From Nonlabens xylanidelens (GTDB lineage: Bacteria; Bacteroidota; Bacteroidia; Flavobacteriales; Flavobacteriaceae): DNA of 64,000 bases. Position numbers and translations under genes: made by a program. The stretch spans positions 1-64,000 of the forward strand of contig NZ_PTJE01000006.1 of the NCBI RefSeq assembly GCF_002934445.1, read 5' to 3'. Under the pieces are notes generated by a model. It worked only from the letters and a program-made list of their open reading frames with translations, did not search any database and was not told where the DNA came from. This document shows positions 27,189 to 36,061 of this stretch, one piece after another; position 1 is the stretch's first letter; every line of letters begins with the position of its first letter.

Positions 27189-27950
27189 TTATTTCTTACT
27201 AATAAGTGTAAGAGCTTCGGCCTTTAGATTACCTAGTTGATTAAAGATGGCGTTATTAATCTTGTTCCTGTGGTCTGCTTCAATATCCCATTCGCTTTCT
27301 CGTACCAGTTGGTCTATATTATATTCTTTAGTTGCAATTACTGTCTTGGGAGTATTTTGCATCGCTTCATTTAAAAGCAATTCCATTTCTTCTTCGGCAG
27401 TAAGTTTCTTAGGTGTTATTTGTGCAATAGGATTAGATAATAAAGGATTGATGCTGTTGTCTTCTATAGAGGAGTTTGTTTTTATCTTCTTTACAGTTGA
27501 CTCTTCATTTACTATTTGCTTATTTACTATTGTTTTAGAAACGCTAGCAATGTGAGAAGAACTTTTTTGTTTTCTTTTTTCTGATACGGCGGTAGGAGTT
27601 GTGTTTTTGATTAATTGTTTCTCTACAGAGCTTTCTGTTTTTTCTTCAAAATCAAATTTGTTTTCTAAGGCTATATCGTTCTCCTTACCGGTTGATTCTT
27701 TAGTAGGAGTTGTGTCTTCTAAAACGATGGTGTTTTCATTACTTTCTAGTGTTATAGAATCACCATTTAAAAACGGATATAAAACTACACCTAAAATAAA
27801 AATTGCTGCAATAGCACCCAACCAATATATAAATGGTTTTTTCTTGTTCTTTTCTTCTTGATCTAATCGTGCTGCTAGTTGATCCCATGCACCAGCGCTA
27901 GGTTCTATCTCACGATTATTAAAAGAGTTTTTTATATTTTTAAGCTTCAT
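27189..27950 (-). CDS. membrane-anchored putative anti-sigma factor
   Basis: A 253-residue protein. The first about 35 residues (MKLKNIKNSFNNREIEPS...WDQLAARLDQEE) form a short cytoplasmic domain, one membrane helix follows (PFIYWLGAIAAIFILGVVLY), and the rest is a periplasmic, Ser/Thr/Lys/Glu-rich domain. The start overlaps the sigma-factor stop by 11 bp, the usual arrangement for an ECF sigma and its anti-sigma. No zinc-binding HxxxCxxC motif is seen, so it would be of a zinc-free type. The assignment rests on topology and position. Confidence 0.65.
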   Translation of the reverse strand: MKLKNIKNSFNNREIEPSAGAWDQLAARLDQEEKNKKKPFIYWLGAIAAIFILGVVLYPFLNGDSITLESNENTIVLEDTTPTKESTGKENDIALENKFDFEEKTESSVEKQLIKNTTPTAVSEKRKQKSSSHIASVSKTIVNKQIVNEESTVKKIKTNSSIEDNSINPLLSNPIAQITPKKLTAEEEMELLLNEAMQNTPKTVIATKEYNIDQLVRESEWDIEADHRNKINNAIFNQLGNLKAEALTLISKK

Positions 27951-28506
27951 AACGTTGCTTTCTTGTTTGTTGTACTTCGGCCTGTAACATTATTCTAGCC
28001 TTGCGATACTGCGTTTTACTCGTGTTCTCACTTATGTTTAAAGCCTGTGCAATTTCTTTGTGTTTAAAACCATCTACGGCATACATCATAAAGACGCTTT
28101 TGTATCCATGGGGTAAATTATCTACACATTCTTGTATAAGATCTAGTGGCAAGTCAGATTCTTCTTCGTCTATATTTTCGCAGCCTATTTTTTGCTCATC
28201 GATCTCATCCTTAAATTTAAAAGGATCTTTCTTTCTCAAGTGATCGATACATTCTCTTACCATAATCCTGCGCACCCAGCCTTCAAAGCTGCCTTGATGA
28301 GAAAAGCTGTCTAATTTTGTAAAGGTTTTAAAGAATCCATTTAACATGATTTCTTCAGCAGTCTCTACTGGCGAGATATACTGACGGCACACACTCAACA
28401 TCTTAGGTGCGTGCTTATCAAAAAGATGCTTCTGCGATTTTCTATCGCCTTGGGCAGCTTTTTGAATCAGCTTTTTCTCGTTAGTATATAGTTGTATCAC
28501 TTTCAC
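27940..28506 (-). CDS. RNA polymerase ECF sigma factor
   Basis: A 188-residue sigma-70 family ECF factor. Region 2 is visible as KAAQGDRKSQKHLFDKHAPKM...SFEGWVRRIMVRECIDHLRK, and region 4 as LPHGYKSVFMMYAVDGFKHKEIA with the helix-turn-helix ALNISENTSKTQYRKARIML. It directs transcription of a small regulon, probably cell-envelope related because the next two genes encode a membrane anti-sigma candidate and an outer-membrane protein. No autoregulatory promoter could be identified with confidence. Confidence 0.92.
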   Translation of the reverse strand: MKVIQLYTNEKKLIQKAAQGDRKSQKHLFDKHAPKMLSVCRQYISPVETAEEIMLNGFFKTFTKLDSFSHQGSFEGWVRRIMVRECIDHLRKKDPFKFKDEIDEQKIGCENIDEEESDLPLDLIQECVDNLPHGYKSVFMMYAVDGFKHKEIAQALNISENTSKTQYRKARIMLQAEVQQTRKQRYEA

Positions 28507-28591
28507 AATTTACATGCTTTCTACTTATAAAGACGAGAGTGTTTTAAAAAGGTTGTCTGGTAGTTGGAACTTTTTTATATGTTTATTGGAA

Positions 28592-28610
28592 TTCCGCTTT
28601 CGCGAAAGCG
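28592..28610. repeat. dispersed 16-bp palindrome, copy 8 (intergenic)
   Basis: Exact core at 28595-28610 in the gap between the era stop and the sigma-factor start (both minus), just past the era terminator. Confidence 0.9.
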
Positions 28611-28619
28611 TAACAAAGC

Positions 28620-28657
28620 AAAAAAAAATCCCTTACAACTATGATTGCAAGGGATTT
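28620..28657 (-). terminator. intrinsic terminator of era
   Basis: AAATCCCTTACAA and TTGCAAGGGATTT form a 13-bp near-perfect stem; on the minus strand a nine-T run follows. It lies 28 bp past the era stop. Confidence 0.9.
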
Positions 28658-28684
28658 ATTAATGAGATTGTAAAGTGTGATTTT

Positions 28685-29575
28685 TTATTTATTATCTCCT
28701 TTATAACCGAAACGTCTCAACTGTTTCTCGTTGCTACGCCAGTTTTTATTCACTTTTACATACAACTCGATATGAACTTGTTTACCGAAGAATTTTTGTA
28801 AATCTTTTCTAGCCTCTGTACCTACACGTTTAATAGCAGTTCCTTTATGGCCGATGATGATTCCCTTTTGAGTCTCACGTTCTACCATGATGACAGAGCG
28901 TATTCTGATGATTTTTTCATCTTCAAAAAACTCTTCTGTATCGATTTCTACAGAATAAGGAATTTCCTTTTTGTAATGAATCAAGATTTTCTCTCTGATG
29001 CTCTCGTTAACAAAGAAGCGTTCTGGCTTATCAGTTAAAGCATCTTTGGGGTAAAATGCAGGAGAAGCAGGTAGGGTTTCTACAATGCGAGCAAGTAATT
29101 CTGGAACACCAAAGTTTTTTAAAGCACTAATGGCAAAAATCTCTGCGTTAGGTAGTCTTTCTTTCCAGTGTTCTAGAGCTTCAGCAAGTGATTCTGGATC
29201 TCCTTGATCTATTTTATTAATAATTACAAAAACAGGAACTTCTGCAAAGGTCAATCGTTTTTCAAATGCCTCATTTTTTAATTCTTTCTCGCCTAGTTCT
29301 ACCATATAAAGAATACAGTCTGCATCTTCAAAAGCATTTTTTACAAACTCCATCATACTTTCTTGAAGCTTGTATGCTGGTTTTATAATACCTGGTGTGT
29401 CACTAATTACGGCCTGAAAATCTTCTCCGTTTACAATACCTAGAATACGGTGACGTGTAGTCTGTGCTTTTGATGTGATAATAGATAGACGTTCACCTAC
29501 CAGTGAGTTCATTAACGTACTTTTACCTACGTTAGGGTTACCTACTATGTTTACAAATCCTGCTTTATGTTCCAT
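28685..29575 (-). CDS. era: GTPase Era
   Basis: A 296-residue ribosome-assembly GTPase that binds the 3' end of 16S rRNA. G1 is GNPNVGKSTL, G3 is DTPG, and G4 is NKID. The C-terminal KH domain follows, with KGIIIGHKGTAIKRVG. Length is normal. Its ATG is only 4 nt downstream of a perfect -7 box, so the mRNA may be leaderless. Confidence 0.96.
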   Translation of the reverse strand: MEHKAGFVNIVGNPNVGKSTLMNSLVGERLSIITSKAQTTRHRILGIVNGEDFQAVISDTPGIIKPAYKLQESMMEFVKNAFEDADCILYMVELGEKELKNEAFEKRLTFAEVPVFVIINKIDQGDPESLAEALEHWKERLPNAEIFAISALKNFGVPELLARIVETLPASPAFYPKDALTDKPERFFVNESIREKILIHYKKEIPYSVEIDTEEFFEDEKIIRIRSVIMVERETQKGIIIGHKGTAIKRVGTEARKDLQKFFGKQVHIELYVKVNKNWRSNEKQLRRFGYKGDNK

Positions 29576-29579
29576 TTTG

Positions 29580-29607
29580 CAAAGATAGTCTTTAGGGAAT
29601 TATTCAA
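29580..29607 (-). promoter_or_regulatory. promoter of era, placed to give a leaderless mRNA
   Basis: On the minus strand TTG (29605-29607), a 17-bp spacer, TATCTTTG (29580-29587), then CAAA and the ATG. With transcription normally starting 4-7 nt after the -7 box, the transcript would begin at or beside the start codon. Confidence 0.75.
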
Positions 29608-29627
29608 GATTTTAATGCTGGAATTTT

Positions 29628-30263
29628 TTAGTGTTCTGGGTTTTCTATTAATTCTCTTAAGAATTGATTTTCTGTCTGTAAGGCATCGTTTTGTAGGGTT
29701 GTTATTTTTGCAATAGATGCAATAGCAGGATATCCTTTAAAGTGATAGTCTAGGTAAGTGATTTCTTTACCCTCACGATTTTGAACAGTTTCTACAGTGA
29801 AATGTTCTTTCATGATTTTTTCTGCTTTTGGATAAAAGAAGAGTTGGTCTTGTGTGGTCGTATTGAAATCTGTTAAAGCCTGGATTATTTTTTCACCAGT
29901 GGCAGCAGGTGTGCCGTCTTGATTAAATAATAAATTGTCTAAGTTATCTCCCATTTTAGAATAATCAGTTGTTTCTCCTATATGATCATGAATGCTCGTA
30001 ATAATCTCTTTTAATTGATTATCTAGGGTAGAAACTTTGTCGTGAAACTCTAAGGACTGGCTGTAAATTTGAGCATATTTATCTGGTTGTGTCATCGCTT
30101 TGTTTTCAATTTGCGACATTAAGGACAGATTAGAGGCTGTTAATGTGTCGTTATCAAGTAGTTGATTTTCTGTTACTGTAGAGAATGATTCTAGAACCTC
30201 TTTATTGTTTTTACAAGAGATGAGAGAAATCGATATGATAAGCGTAATTATAATGTTTTTCAT
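29628..30263 (-). CDS. lipoprotein resembling the N-terminal domain of GldM
   Basis: The lipoprotein signal starts at the ATG 30261-30263 (MKNIIITLIISISLISC, lipid-attached Cys17); the upstream ATG at 30276 adds only five residues. The remainder (about 195 aa) is helical and resembles the GldM N-terminal periplasmic domain: an early ESFSTVTENQLLDN segment, KYAQIYSQSLEF and the conserved YLDYHFKGYPAIASIAKIT followed by LQNDALQTENQFL. GldM is the inner-membrane T9SS motor protein with a single helix and four periplasmic domains. Here the membrane helix is replaced by a lipid anchor and the later domains are missing. The resemblance is by eye only. A T9SS or gliding link is likely but unproven. 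Confidence 0.6.
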   Translation of the reverse strand: MKNIIITLIISISLISCKNNKEVLESFSTVTENQLLDNDTLTASNLSLMSQIENKAMTQPDKYAQIYSQSLEFHDKVSTLDNQLKEIITSIHDHIGETTDYSKMGDNLDNLLFNQDGTPAATGEKIIQALTDFNTTTQDQLFFYPKAEKIMKEHFTVETVQNREGKEITYLDYHFKGYPAIASIAKITTLQNDALQTENQFLRELIENPEH

Positions 30264-30413
30264 GGGATAAAGATACAAGTTATTGATAAGTCATCGAGTG
30301 ATATGAAAAAATTATAGAACTACTGTTTAAATAGAGTTTTTTTAGTTTAAAAGTTAAATATCATAGGGATTGTTATAAAAACTATCTTAAAAATGAGATA
30401 AAGTAGTTAAACC

Positions 30414-31382
30414 ATGTTAATTAATATGGGTTGGGGTTTTTATAGTATTAGATTTGACCCTATGATATTATTACAACAAACCGAAGAAGCAGCAAAGAAT
30501 TTACCTGAATTGAAGGACAGTGGAACCTTGATATGGGGTCAACTCACTGGCTGGTATAATTCTTTTGTGCGTTTGCTACCTAATTTAGGAATAGCAATTA
30601 TAGTTCTCATCATTTCTTATTTTATATCTAAATATGTAGATAAAGGGGTGCGTAAACTTTTAGGCAATAAAGCACAAGAAAGTGTCAAAAGGCTGGCAGG
30701 TAAAGCAGTGGCCATTATCGTTGTTTTGGGTGGGATATTTATAGCTATGAGCGTATTGCAATTAAATGATGCGGTACAAGGTATAATAGCTGGTGCTGGT
30801 ATCTCTGGACTGGTAATAGGTCTAGCGTTACAAGGATCGCTTTCTAATATAATAAGTGGTATCGTACTTTCTTTCCGTAAACAGGTTAAGGTAGGTGACT
30901 GGATAGAGACTACAGATTTTTCTGGTGAGGTGATGGAAATACAGTTAGATAAGTTTATTATTAAACAGGCAGATAATAATCTAGTTCTCATACCTAATAA
31001 AACGATTATTGATAACCCCATGAAAAACTGGACGCTTACACCACGTATGAGAATTACTCTCGAGTGTGGAGTAGGTTATGAAAGTGATCTAGAGGCAGTG
31101 AAAAAACTGGCAACAGATACTATAGAGGGCATGTTTAAGCAACAAGGTAGTGAAGAGGTAGAGTTTTTCTACAATGAATTCGGTGATAGTAGTATCAACT
31201 TTATGTTGCGTTTTTGGGTAGATGCAAAAAAGGCCAAACAAAAACATATTGCTTTAAGTGATGCTGTAATAGGAATTAAGAAAGCATTTGATAAAGATGG
31301 TATTAACATACCGTTCCCAATAAGAACGTTAGAGTTTAATAATAATTTACAAATGAAAAATATTACAGATATACAGCAGTAA
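30414..31382 (+). CDS. MscS-family mechanosensitive ion channel
   Basis: A 322-residue small-conductance channel that opens on membrane tension. After an N-terminal segment come three helices: NLGIAIIVLIISYFISKYV, AVAIIVVLGGIFIAMSVL and the pore-lining helix with AGAGISGLVIGLALQGSLSNIISG. The beta domain (VKVGDWIETTDFSGEVMEIQLD, LVLIPNKTIIDNPMKNW) and the C-terminal alpha/beta domain complete the fold. The ATG at 30414 may be upstream of the true start: Met at residues 5 and 17 are alternatives. A clear terminator follows. Confidence 0.92.
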   Translation: MLINMGWGFYSIRFDPMILLQQTEEAAKNLPELKDSGTLIWGQLTGWYNSFVRLLPNLGIAIIVLIISYFISKYVDKGVRKLLGNKAQESVKRLAGKAVAIIVVLGGIFIAMSVLQLNDAVQGIIAGAGISGLVIGLALQGSLSNIISGIVLSFRKQVKVGDWIETTDFSGEVMEIQLDKFIIKQADNNLVLIPNKTIIDNPMKNWTLTPRMRITLECGVGYESDLEAVKKLATDTIEGMFKQQGSEEVEFFYNEFGDSSINFMLRFWVDAKKAKQKHIALSDAVIGIKKAFDKDGINIPFPIRTLEFNNNLQMKNITDIQQ

Positions 31383-31398
31383 TAATTTTACTAAATTT

Positions 31399-31433
31399 AA
31401 AAGCCCCAAGAGTTGATTCTTTTGGGGCTTTTT
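31399..31433 (+). terminator. intrinsic terminator of the MscS-type gene
   Basis: AAAAGCCCCAA and TTGGGGCTTTTT form a GC-rich stem with a T-run, 17 bp after the stop. Confidence 0.9.
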
Positions 31434-31463
31434 GGTTTTAAAGATTTTGTTTAAAGATCTTTT

Positions 31464-31937
31464 TTAATTTTTAGTATTGCGAGTAGAGTGCATAAGTTCT
31501 AATTTCCAGATACTATCTTTCTTTACAGCAACAACACTTTCTAACCAGCTCAGATTTCTCTCTGTAGAATCTTTAGTTATGGTAGCATAGTTGTGATAAG
31601 CGAGCCATATTTTGTTGCCATCTTGTTTTGCGCTTATACGCTCAAAATTATTGACACGTTTTGATCCATTATCTCTTTTTGCTGCCATTTTACACCAATT
31701 TGCAATGGTGTCGTTAGTCCATACTTCTCCATGTTCTAAAAGTAGAAAATCATCTGTATGGTATTTTGAAATAGCATCTGCTTGATGGTCTGACCATATA
31801 TCGTCAAATATATTCTGTATTAAAACTTCTACCTCATCTACATCTTTTGAACTGGTAGTAGATGTATCGCTAGTTTTAATTTGAACGCAGCTAGTGAAGA
31901 AGATGGTAATGATTATAGCTTTAAAGATGTTTTTCAT
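31464..31937 (-). CDS. SnoaL/NTF2-like lipoprotein
   Basis: A 157-residue lipoprotein (signal MKNIFKAIIITIFFTSC, lipid-attached Cys17). The mature part has the cone-shaped SnoaL/DUF4440 pattern: an N-terminal helix (VLIQNIFDDIWSDHQADAISKYHTDDFLL), strands with ISAKQDGNKIWLAYHNYATI, and the final WLESVVAVKKDSIWKLELMHSTR. Such domains bind small ligands or act in poorly defined ways. It lies 50 bp downstream of acs on the same strand, possibly in one transcript. Confidence 0.75.
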   Translation of the reverse strand: MKNIFKAIIITIFFTSCVQIKTSDTSTTSSKDVDEVEVLIQNIFDDIWSDHQADAISKYHTDDFLLLEHGEVWTNDTIANWCKMAAKRDNGSKRVNNFERISAKQDGNKIWLAYHNYATITKDSTERNLSWLESVVAVKKDSIWKLELMHSTRNTKN

Positions 31938-31987
31938 AATTTTTTATTTTGCACTTTAACAAGATCGATATTTAACTTGCGAGCGAT

Positions 31988-33898
31988 TTATTTAATTAAA
32001 GATCCTTTAATTAAACTTTCTACTACTTCAGGATTTATTAAAGTAGATATATCACCTAATTGATCAGATTCTTGATGTGCAATTTTCCTTAAAATACGTC
32101 TCATTATTTTACCACTACGCGTTTTAGGAAGTCCCTCGGTAAACTGTATGAGATCTAATTTTGCAATAGGTCCTATTCTAGAAGTAATCATATCATTGAT
32201 CTCTTTATAAAGATTATCTTGATTTCTCTTTTCACCAGTTTCTTTTAAAGTAATGTAACCGTAAAGCGCGTTTCCTTTAACGTCATGTGGATAACCTACT
32301 ATAGCACTTTCTGCAACTGCAGGGTGCTCGTTAATGGCATCTTCTATAGGTGCAGTTCCTAAGTTATGACCACTTACAATAATAACGTCATCTACACGAC
32401 CAGTTATTCTATAATAACCTACCGCATCTCTTAAAGCACCATCACCAGTAAAATACATATTATCATAGGCGCTGAAGTAAGTTTCTCTATAGCGGTTGTG
32501 ATCGCCATAAATCGTACGTGCCATAGATGGCCATGGGAATTTGATACACAATTTACCTTCTACTTGATTCCCTTTTATCTCTTCACGATTATCGTCCATT
32601 AATGCTAGTTGCACACCAGGTAATGGTAGTGTAGCAAATGTCGGGATAGTAGGCGTAGAGTAGGGAATAGGGCTTATCATAATACCGCCAGTCTCCGTCT
32701 GGAACCACGTGTCGGCTATAGGGCTTTTTTTCTTTCCTATATTTTCATTGTACCAGTGCCATGCCTCTTCATTAATAGGTTCTCCTACGGTACCTAATAC
32801 TTTAAGAGAGCTTAGGTCGTATTGAGAGGTAAATTCTATTTTCTCTTTGGCAAGTGCTCTAATAGCAGTAGGTGCTGTGTAAAACTGAGTTACTTTGTGT
32901 TTTTCTACTATATTCCAGAACCTGCCATAATCTGGGTAAGAAGGCACGCCTTCAAACATTACAGAGGTTGCACCATTACAAAGTGGTCCATACACGATAT
33001 AACTATGGCCTGTAATCCAGCCTATGTCTGCCGTACACCAGTACACATCGTTTTCTCTATACTGGAATACATTCTTAAAAGTATAAGCCGTGTACACCAT
33101 ATAGCCAGCTGTAGTATGCAACATGCCTTTAGGTTTACCGGTAGATCCAGAAGTGTAAAGAATAAAAAGAGGATCTTCGGCCTCCATAATCTCTACTGGG
33201 CAGTCTGCACTAGCACTTTCTAATAAAGGAGCGATCCATTGATCACGTCCTTCTTTCATTTGTACATCATTACCAGTTCTATTAACTACCAATACAGTGT
33301 CAACATCGCAATTTTCTAGTGCTTTATCCACTAGCGATTTAAGATCTATCGTTTTTTTACCTCGATAACTACCGTCACTACATATAACTAGTTTACAATC
33401 ACAATCGTTAATACGCGATGCTATTGCAGTGGCACTAAACCCAGCAAATATTACTGAGTGAACAGCGCCTATTCTTGCGCAAGCGAGTAGAGCGACCGTT
33501 AATTCTGGTATCATAGGTAAATAAATACATACTCTATCTCCTTTTTGAACACCTTGAGATTTTAAAACGTTTGCAAATTTACACACACGTTCATGTAGCT
33601 GCGTATAGGTGATGTGTTGTGCAGGCTCATTAGGATCATTTGGTTCAAAGAGAATAGCCGTTTTATTACCGCGAGTGGTAAGATGTCTGTCTAGACAATT
33701 CTCTGTAATATTGAGTTGTGCCCCATCATACCATTTTACTATAGGTGTATTAAAATCCCACTCTAGAACTTTATTCCATCGCTTGCGCCATAAAAAATGT
33801 TCTTCGGCTACTTCTTCCCAGAAATGTTCTGGATGTCTAACTGATTTTCTATATACCTGCCAGTATTCTTCTAAATGTTTTATGTGATAATTACTCAT
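31988..33898 (-). CDS. acs: acetyl-CoA synthetase
   Basis: A 636-residue AMP-forming acyl-CoA synthetase that activates acetate. The nucleotide loop is LFILYTSGSTGKPKGM, the A5 motif includes WFQTETGG, the hinge is YFTGDGALRD, and the acetylatable catalytic lysine is in LPKTRSGKIMRRIL. The N-terminal acetyl-CoA synthetase domain (about 10-70) is present. Size is normal. The gene reads away from the plus-strand envelope gene at 34036, with a 137-bp divergent gap. Confidence 0.97.
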   Translation of the reverse strand: MSNYHIKHLEEYWQVYRKSVRHPEHFWEEVAEEHFLWRKRWNKVLEWDFNTPIVKWYDGAQLNITENCLDRHLTTRGNKTAILFEPNDPNEPAQHITYTQLHERVCKFANVLKSQGVQKGDRVCIYLPMIPELTVALLACARIGAVHSVIFAGFSATAIASRINDCDCKLVICSDGSYRGKKTIDLKSLVDKALENCDVDTVLVVNRTGNDVQMKEGRDQWIAPLLESASADCPVEIMEAEDPLFILYTSGSTGKPKGMLHTTAGYMVYTAYTFKNVFQYRENDVYWCTADIGWITGHSYIVYGPLCNGATSVMFEGVPSYPDYGRFWNIVEKHKVTQFYTAPTAIRALAKEKIEFTSQYDLSSLKVLGTVGEPINEEAWHWYNENIGKKKSPIADTWFQTETGGIMISPIPYSTPTIPTFATLPLPGVQLALMDDNREEIKGNQVEGKLCIKFPWPSMARTIYGDHNRYRETYFSAYDNMYFTGDGALRDAVGYYRITGRVDDVIIVSGHNLGTAPIEDAINEHPAVAESAIVGYPHDVKGNALYGYITLKETGEKRNQDNLYKEINDMITSRIGPIAKLDLIQFTEGLPKTRSGKIMRRILRKIAHQESDQLGDISTLINPEVVESLIKGSLIK

Positions 33899-33983
33899 AG
33901 CTTTGAATTTTGGGTCATTAAAAATATGTAAAATAATTCTCGATCTAGTTCATTATAACAGTATATTATTAATCTATGTGAAA

Positions 33984-34016
33984 TTGAATCTATACATAGA
34001 ATTAGAATTACTTTTG
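33984..34016 (+). promoter_or_regulatory. promoter for the 274-residue outer-membrane protein gene
   Basis: TTG (33984-33986), a 22-bp spacer and TACTTTTG (34009-34016) match the flavobacterial consensus. The GTG start is 20 bp downstream. Confidence 0.65.
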
Positions 34017-34035
34017 TAAACTCAAAATATACGTA

Positions 34036-34860
34036 GTGAATAACCTGGTCCGCATCTTATTTTTATTGTCTGTAGTTGGTAGCGTTAATGCTCAAGATTC
34101 TTTAAACACTAATAATTCACGAGTTAAAAAAGGTGATTTTTATGTGTATTGGGGCTGGAATCTTTCTGGTTACAGTGATAGTGATATTACTTTTAAAGGA
34201 GATGGATATGATTTTACTCTAGATAATGTACAAGCATACGACAGGCAAAGTGATTTTGACCCTGGTAAATATTTAAATCCAGGATCTATTACGATACCTC
34301 AATATAACTTTAGGATAGGATATTATGTGAGAGAGAACTATAGTATATCTTTAGGTATAGATCATATGAAATATGTGGTTGCAGAGAATCAGACGGTTAA
34401 TATTAACGGTTTTATAAACGATACCAATTCCTTATATAATGGTGTCTATAATAATGAGGCTATAGTTTTAGAACCGACTTTCTTAACCTTTGAGCACACA
34501 GACGGTTTAAATTATGTGAATGTAGGGTTGAGACGTCACGACGATCTTTTTCAATACAGAAATTTTGAATTGAATACTTTATTCGGTCTAGAAACAGGGG
34601 TTTTAGTTCCTAAAACTAATACCAGATTATTAGATAAACAGCGATACGATCAGTTTCATGTTTCTGGATATGGTGTTAATGCAGTAGGTGGTATACAGTT
34701 GACCTTTTTGAAATATTTCTTTGTACAGAGTGAATTAAAAGGTGGTTATATTAATTTACCAGATGTTAGAACCACTATGGACGAGGCAGATTCTGCTAGT
34801 CAGAGTTTCTGGTTCTATCAGGTGAATATGGTTTTCGGTGCTAGATTTAAAGTATTTTAG
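34036..34860 (+). CDS. predicted outer-membrane beta-barrel protein of unknown family
   Basis: A 274-residue exported protein with a signal peptide (residues 1-19, ending SVNAQ); the start is GTG at 34036. The mature part is rich in aromatic, alternating strands (DFYVYWGWNLSGYSDSD, YNFRIGYYVRENYSISLGIDH, FELNTLFGLETGV) and ends in ...VFGARFKVF with a terminal Phe, typical of an outer-membrane barrel. The DITFKGDGYDFTL segment suggests a small porin-like family found in Bacteroidota. No substrate is known. A dispersed palindrome lies 12 bp after the stop. Confidence 0.75.
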   Translation: MNNLVRILFLLSVVGSVNAQDSLNTNNSRVKKGDFYVYWGWNLSGYSDSDITFKGDGYDFTLDNVQAYDRQSDFDPGKYLNPGSITIPQYNFRIGYYVRENYSISLGIDHMKYVVAENQTVNINGFINDTNSLYNGVYNNEAIVLEPTFLTFEHTDGLNYVNVGLRRHDDLFQYRNFELNTLFGLETGVLVPKTNTRLLDKQRYDQFHVSGYGVNAVGGIQLTFLKYFFVQSELKGGYINLPDVRTTMDEADSASQSFWFYQVNMVFGARFKVF

Positions 34861-34872
34861 ATTTATTTCTGT

Positions 34873-34891
34873 TCCGCTTTCGCGAAAGCGG
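34873..34891. repeat. dispersed 16-bp palindrome, copy 9 (intergenic)
   Basis: Exact core at 34875-34890, starting 14 bp after the stop of the barrel gene. The rest of the 280-bp gap to 35141 is AT-rich and shows no gene. Confidence 0.9.
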
Positions 34892-35140
34892 ATATCTCAA
34901 AAATATATTCTTCTTAAAAAGATCTTATCTATACAAAAAACTGAATAGATCTATATTTTTTCTTAATAAATCATAATTTTTTAACATAACTAAAAAGACT
35001 GTTTTTAGTTATAAGTGTTTGTTTATCAAGTCTATTAACAAAACACTTACATTCTTTAACAAAAGCATAGGATATTAAAAAGACTGTGGTGAAAAGTAGT
35101 TCCGTTACTTAGCCACAACAAAATAATCAAATACCCTATT

Positions 35141-36001
35141 ATGAAAAAGTCAAACTTAATTCTCGCAGTAACTGCTGCAACTATTCTTGCGAGTTGTGTA
35201 TCTAAAAAGAAATACACAGAATTAGAAGCAAACTACAACAACACAAGATCTGAATTGCAAAAAACGCAAGTAGAGAAAGAAGATCTAGAAGGTAAAATGG
35301 CGCAAATAGAAATGCGTGTAGAACGTTACAACACAAAAATAGCATCTCTTAAAACAGAAAAAGATGGTATGATGGTGAGTACTCCTAATGGAGAACTGGT
35401 ACTGTCTGAGAATAATAAAAATGCAATGCGCAAGACTCTTAAAGATGTACCTGCTTCAAAACTAGCTGGCGCAACAACTTTAAAAGATTCTTTAAATATT
35501 GCTATTGCTCATAACATCTCAAAAAACATAGGTGCACAAGACAGTGAAGATTTAAAAGTATCTATAGAAGAAACTGTAGTGATGATTAATATAGATGACA
35601 ATCTTCTTTTTAAAGACAGTAGTTATAGAGTAGGTAACGATGCAGATGATATTCTTGCACGTATCGCAAATGTGGTAAAGTCAGAACCGTCTCTAGAAAT
35701 TCTAGTAGAAGGACATACAGATAGCCGTACCGTAAAAGGCGGTAGTTATATTAAAGATAACTGGGACCTAAGTACTGAAAGAAGTGCTGCTATTGTTAGA
35801 AGATTAGAGAAGAAATTTGGTGTAGCACCAGATCAATTAATTGTTGCTGGTAGAGCAAGTTATGACCCTATAGTAGCAAATGATAATAAAGAGAATATGG
35901 CAAAAAACCGTAGAACTCAAATCGTTATCATGCCTAATCTTGATAAGTTCTTTGCTATGTTAGGTAATGATGTTGCCGTATTAAGTGAAAACGAAAAATA
36001 A
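35141..36001 (+). CDS. OmpA-family lipoprotein
   Basis: A 286-residue lipoprotein (signal MKKSNLILAVTAATILASC, lipid-attached Cys19). Residues about 25-75 form a coiled coil (ELEANYNNTRSELQKTQVEKE), and the C-terminal half is an OmpA/MotB peptidoglycan-binding domain (DDNLLFKDSSYRV...ILVEGHTDSRTV, ending MAKNRRTQIVIMP). It probably tethers the outer membrane to the cell wall. It is monocistronic with a strong terminator. A motility or T9SS role is possible but not shown by context. Confidence 0.9.
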   Translation: MKKSNLILAVTAATILASCVSKKKYTELEANYNNTRSELQKTQVEKEDLEGKMAQIEMRVERYNTKIASLKTEKDGMMVSTPNGELVLSENNKNAMRKTLKDVPASKLAGATTLKDSLNIAIAHNISKNIGAQDSEDLKVSIEETVVMINIDDNLLFKDSSYRVGNDADDILARIANVVKSEPSLEILVEGHTDSRTVKGGSYIKDNWDLSTERSAAIVRRLEKKFGVAPDQLIVAGRASYDPIVANDNKENMAKNRRTQIVIMPNLDKFFAMLGNDVAVLSENEK

Positions 36002-36025
36002 GAAGTAATTATTTCTCGATAAGTT

Positions 36026-36061
36026 AAGTCCCAATCTACCTAGTTGATTGGGACTTTTTTT
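36026..36061 (+). terminator. intrinsic terminator of the OmpA lipoprotein gene
   Basis: AAGTCCCAATC and GATTGGGACTT form an 11-bp stem with a T-run, 25 bp after the stop. Confidence 0.92.

Noticed and set aside
28514-28801. 95-residue plus-strand ORF between the sigma factor and era
   Set aside because: Covers the palindrome (reading FRFRES), the era terminator and the era 3' end antisense; it has no promoter or family features.
32822-33223. 133-residue plus-strand ORF inside acs
   Set aside because: Antisense shadow of a complete acetyl-CoA synthetase gene.
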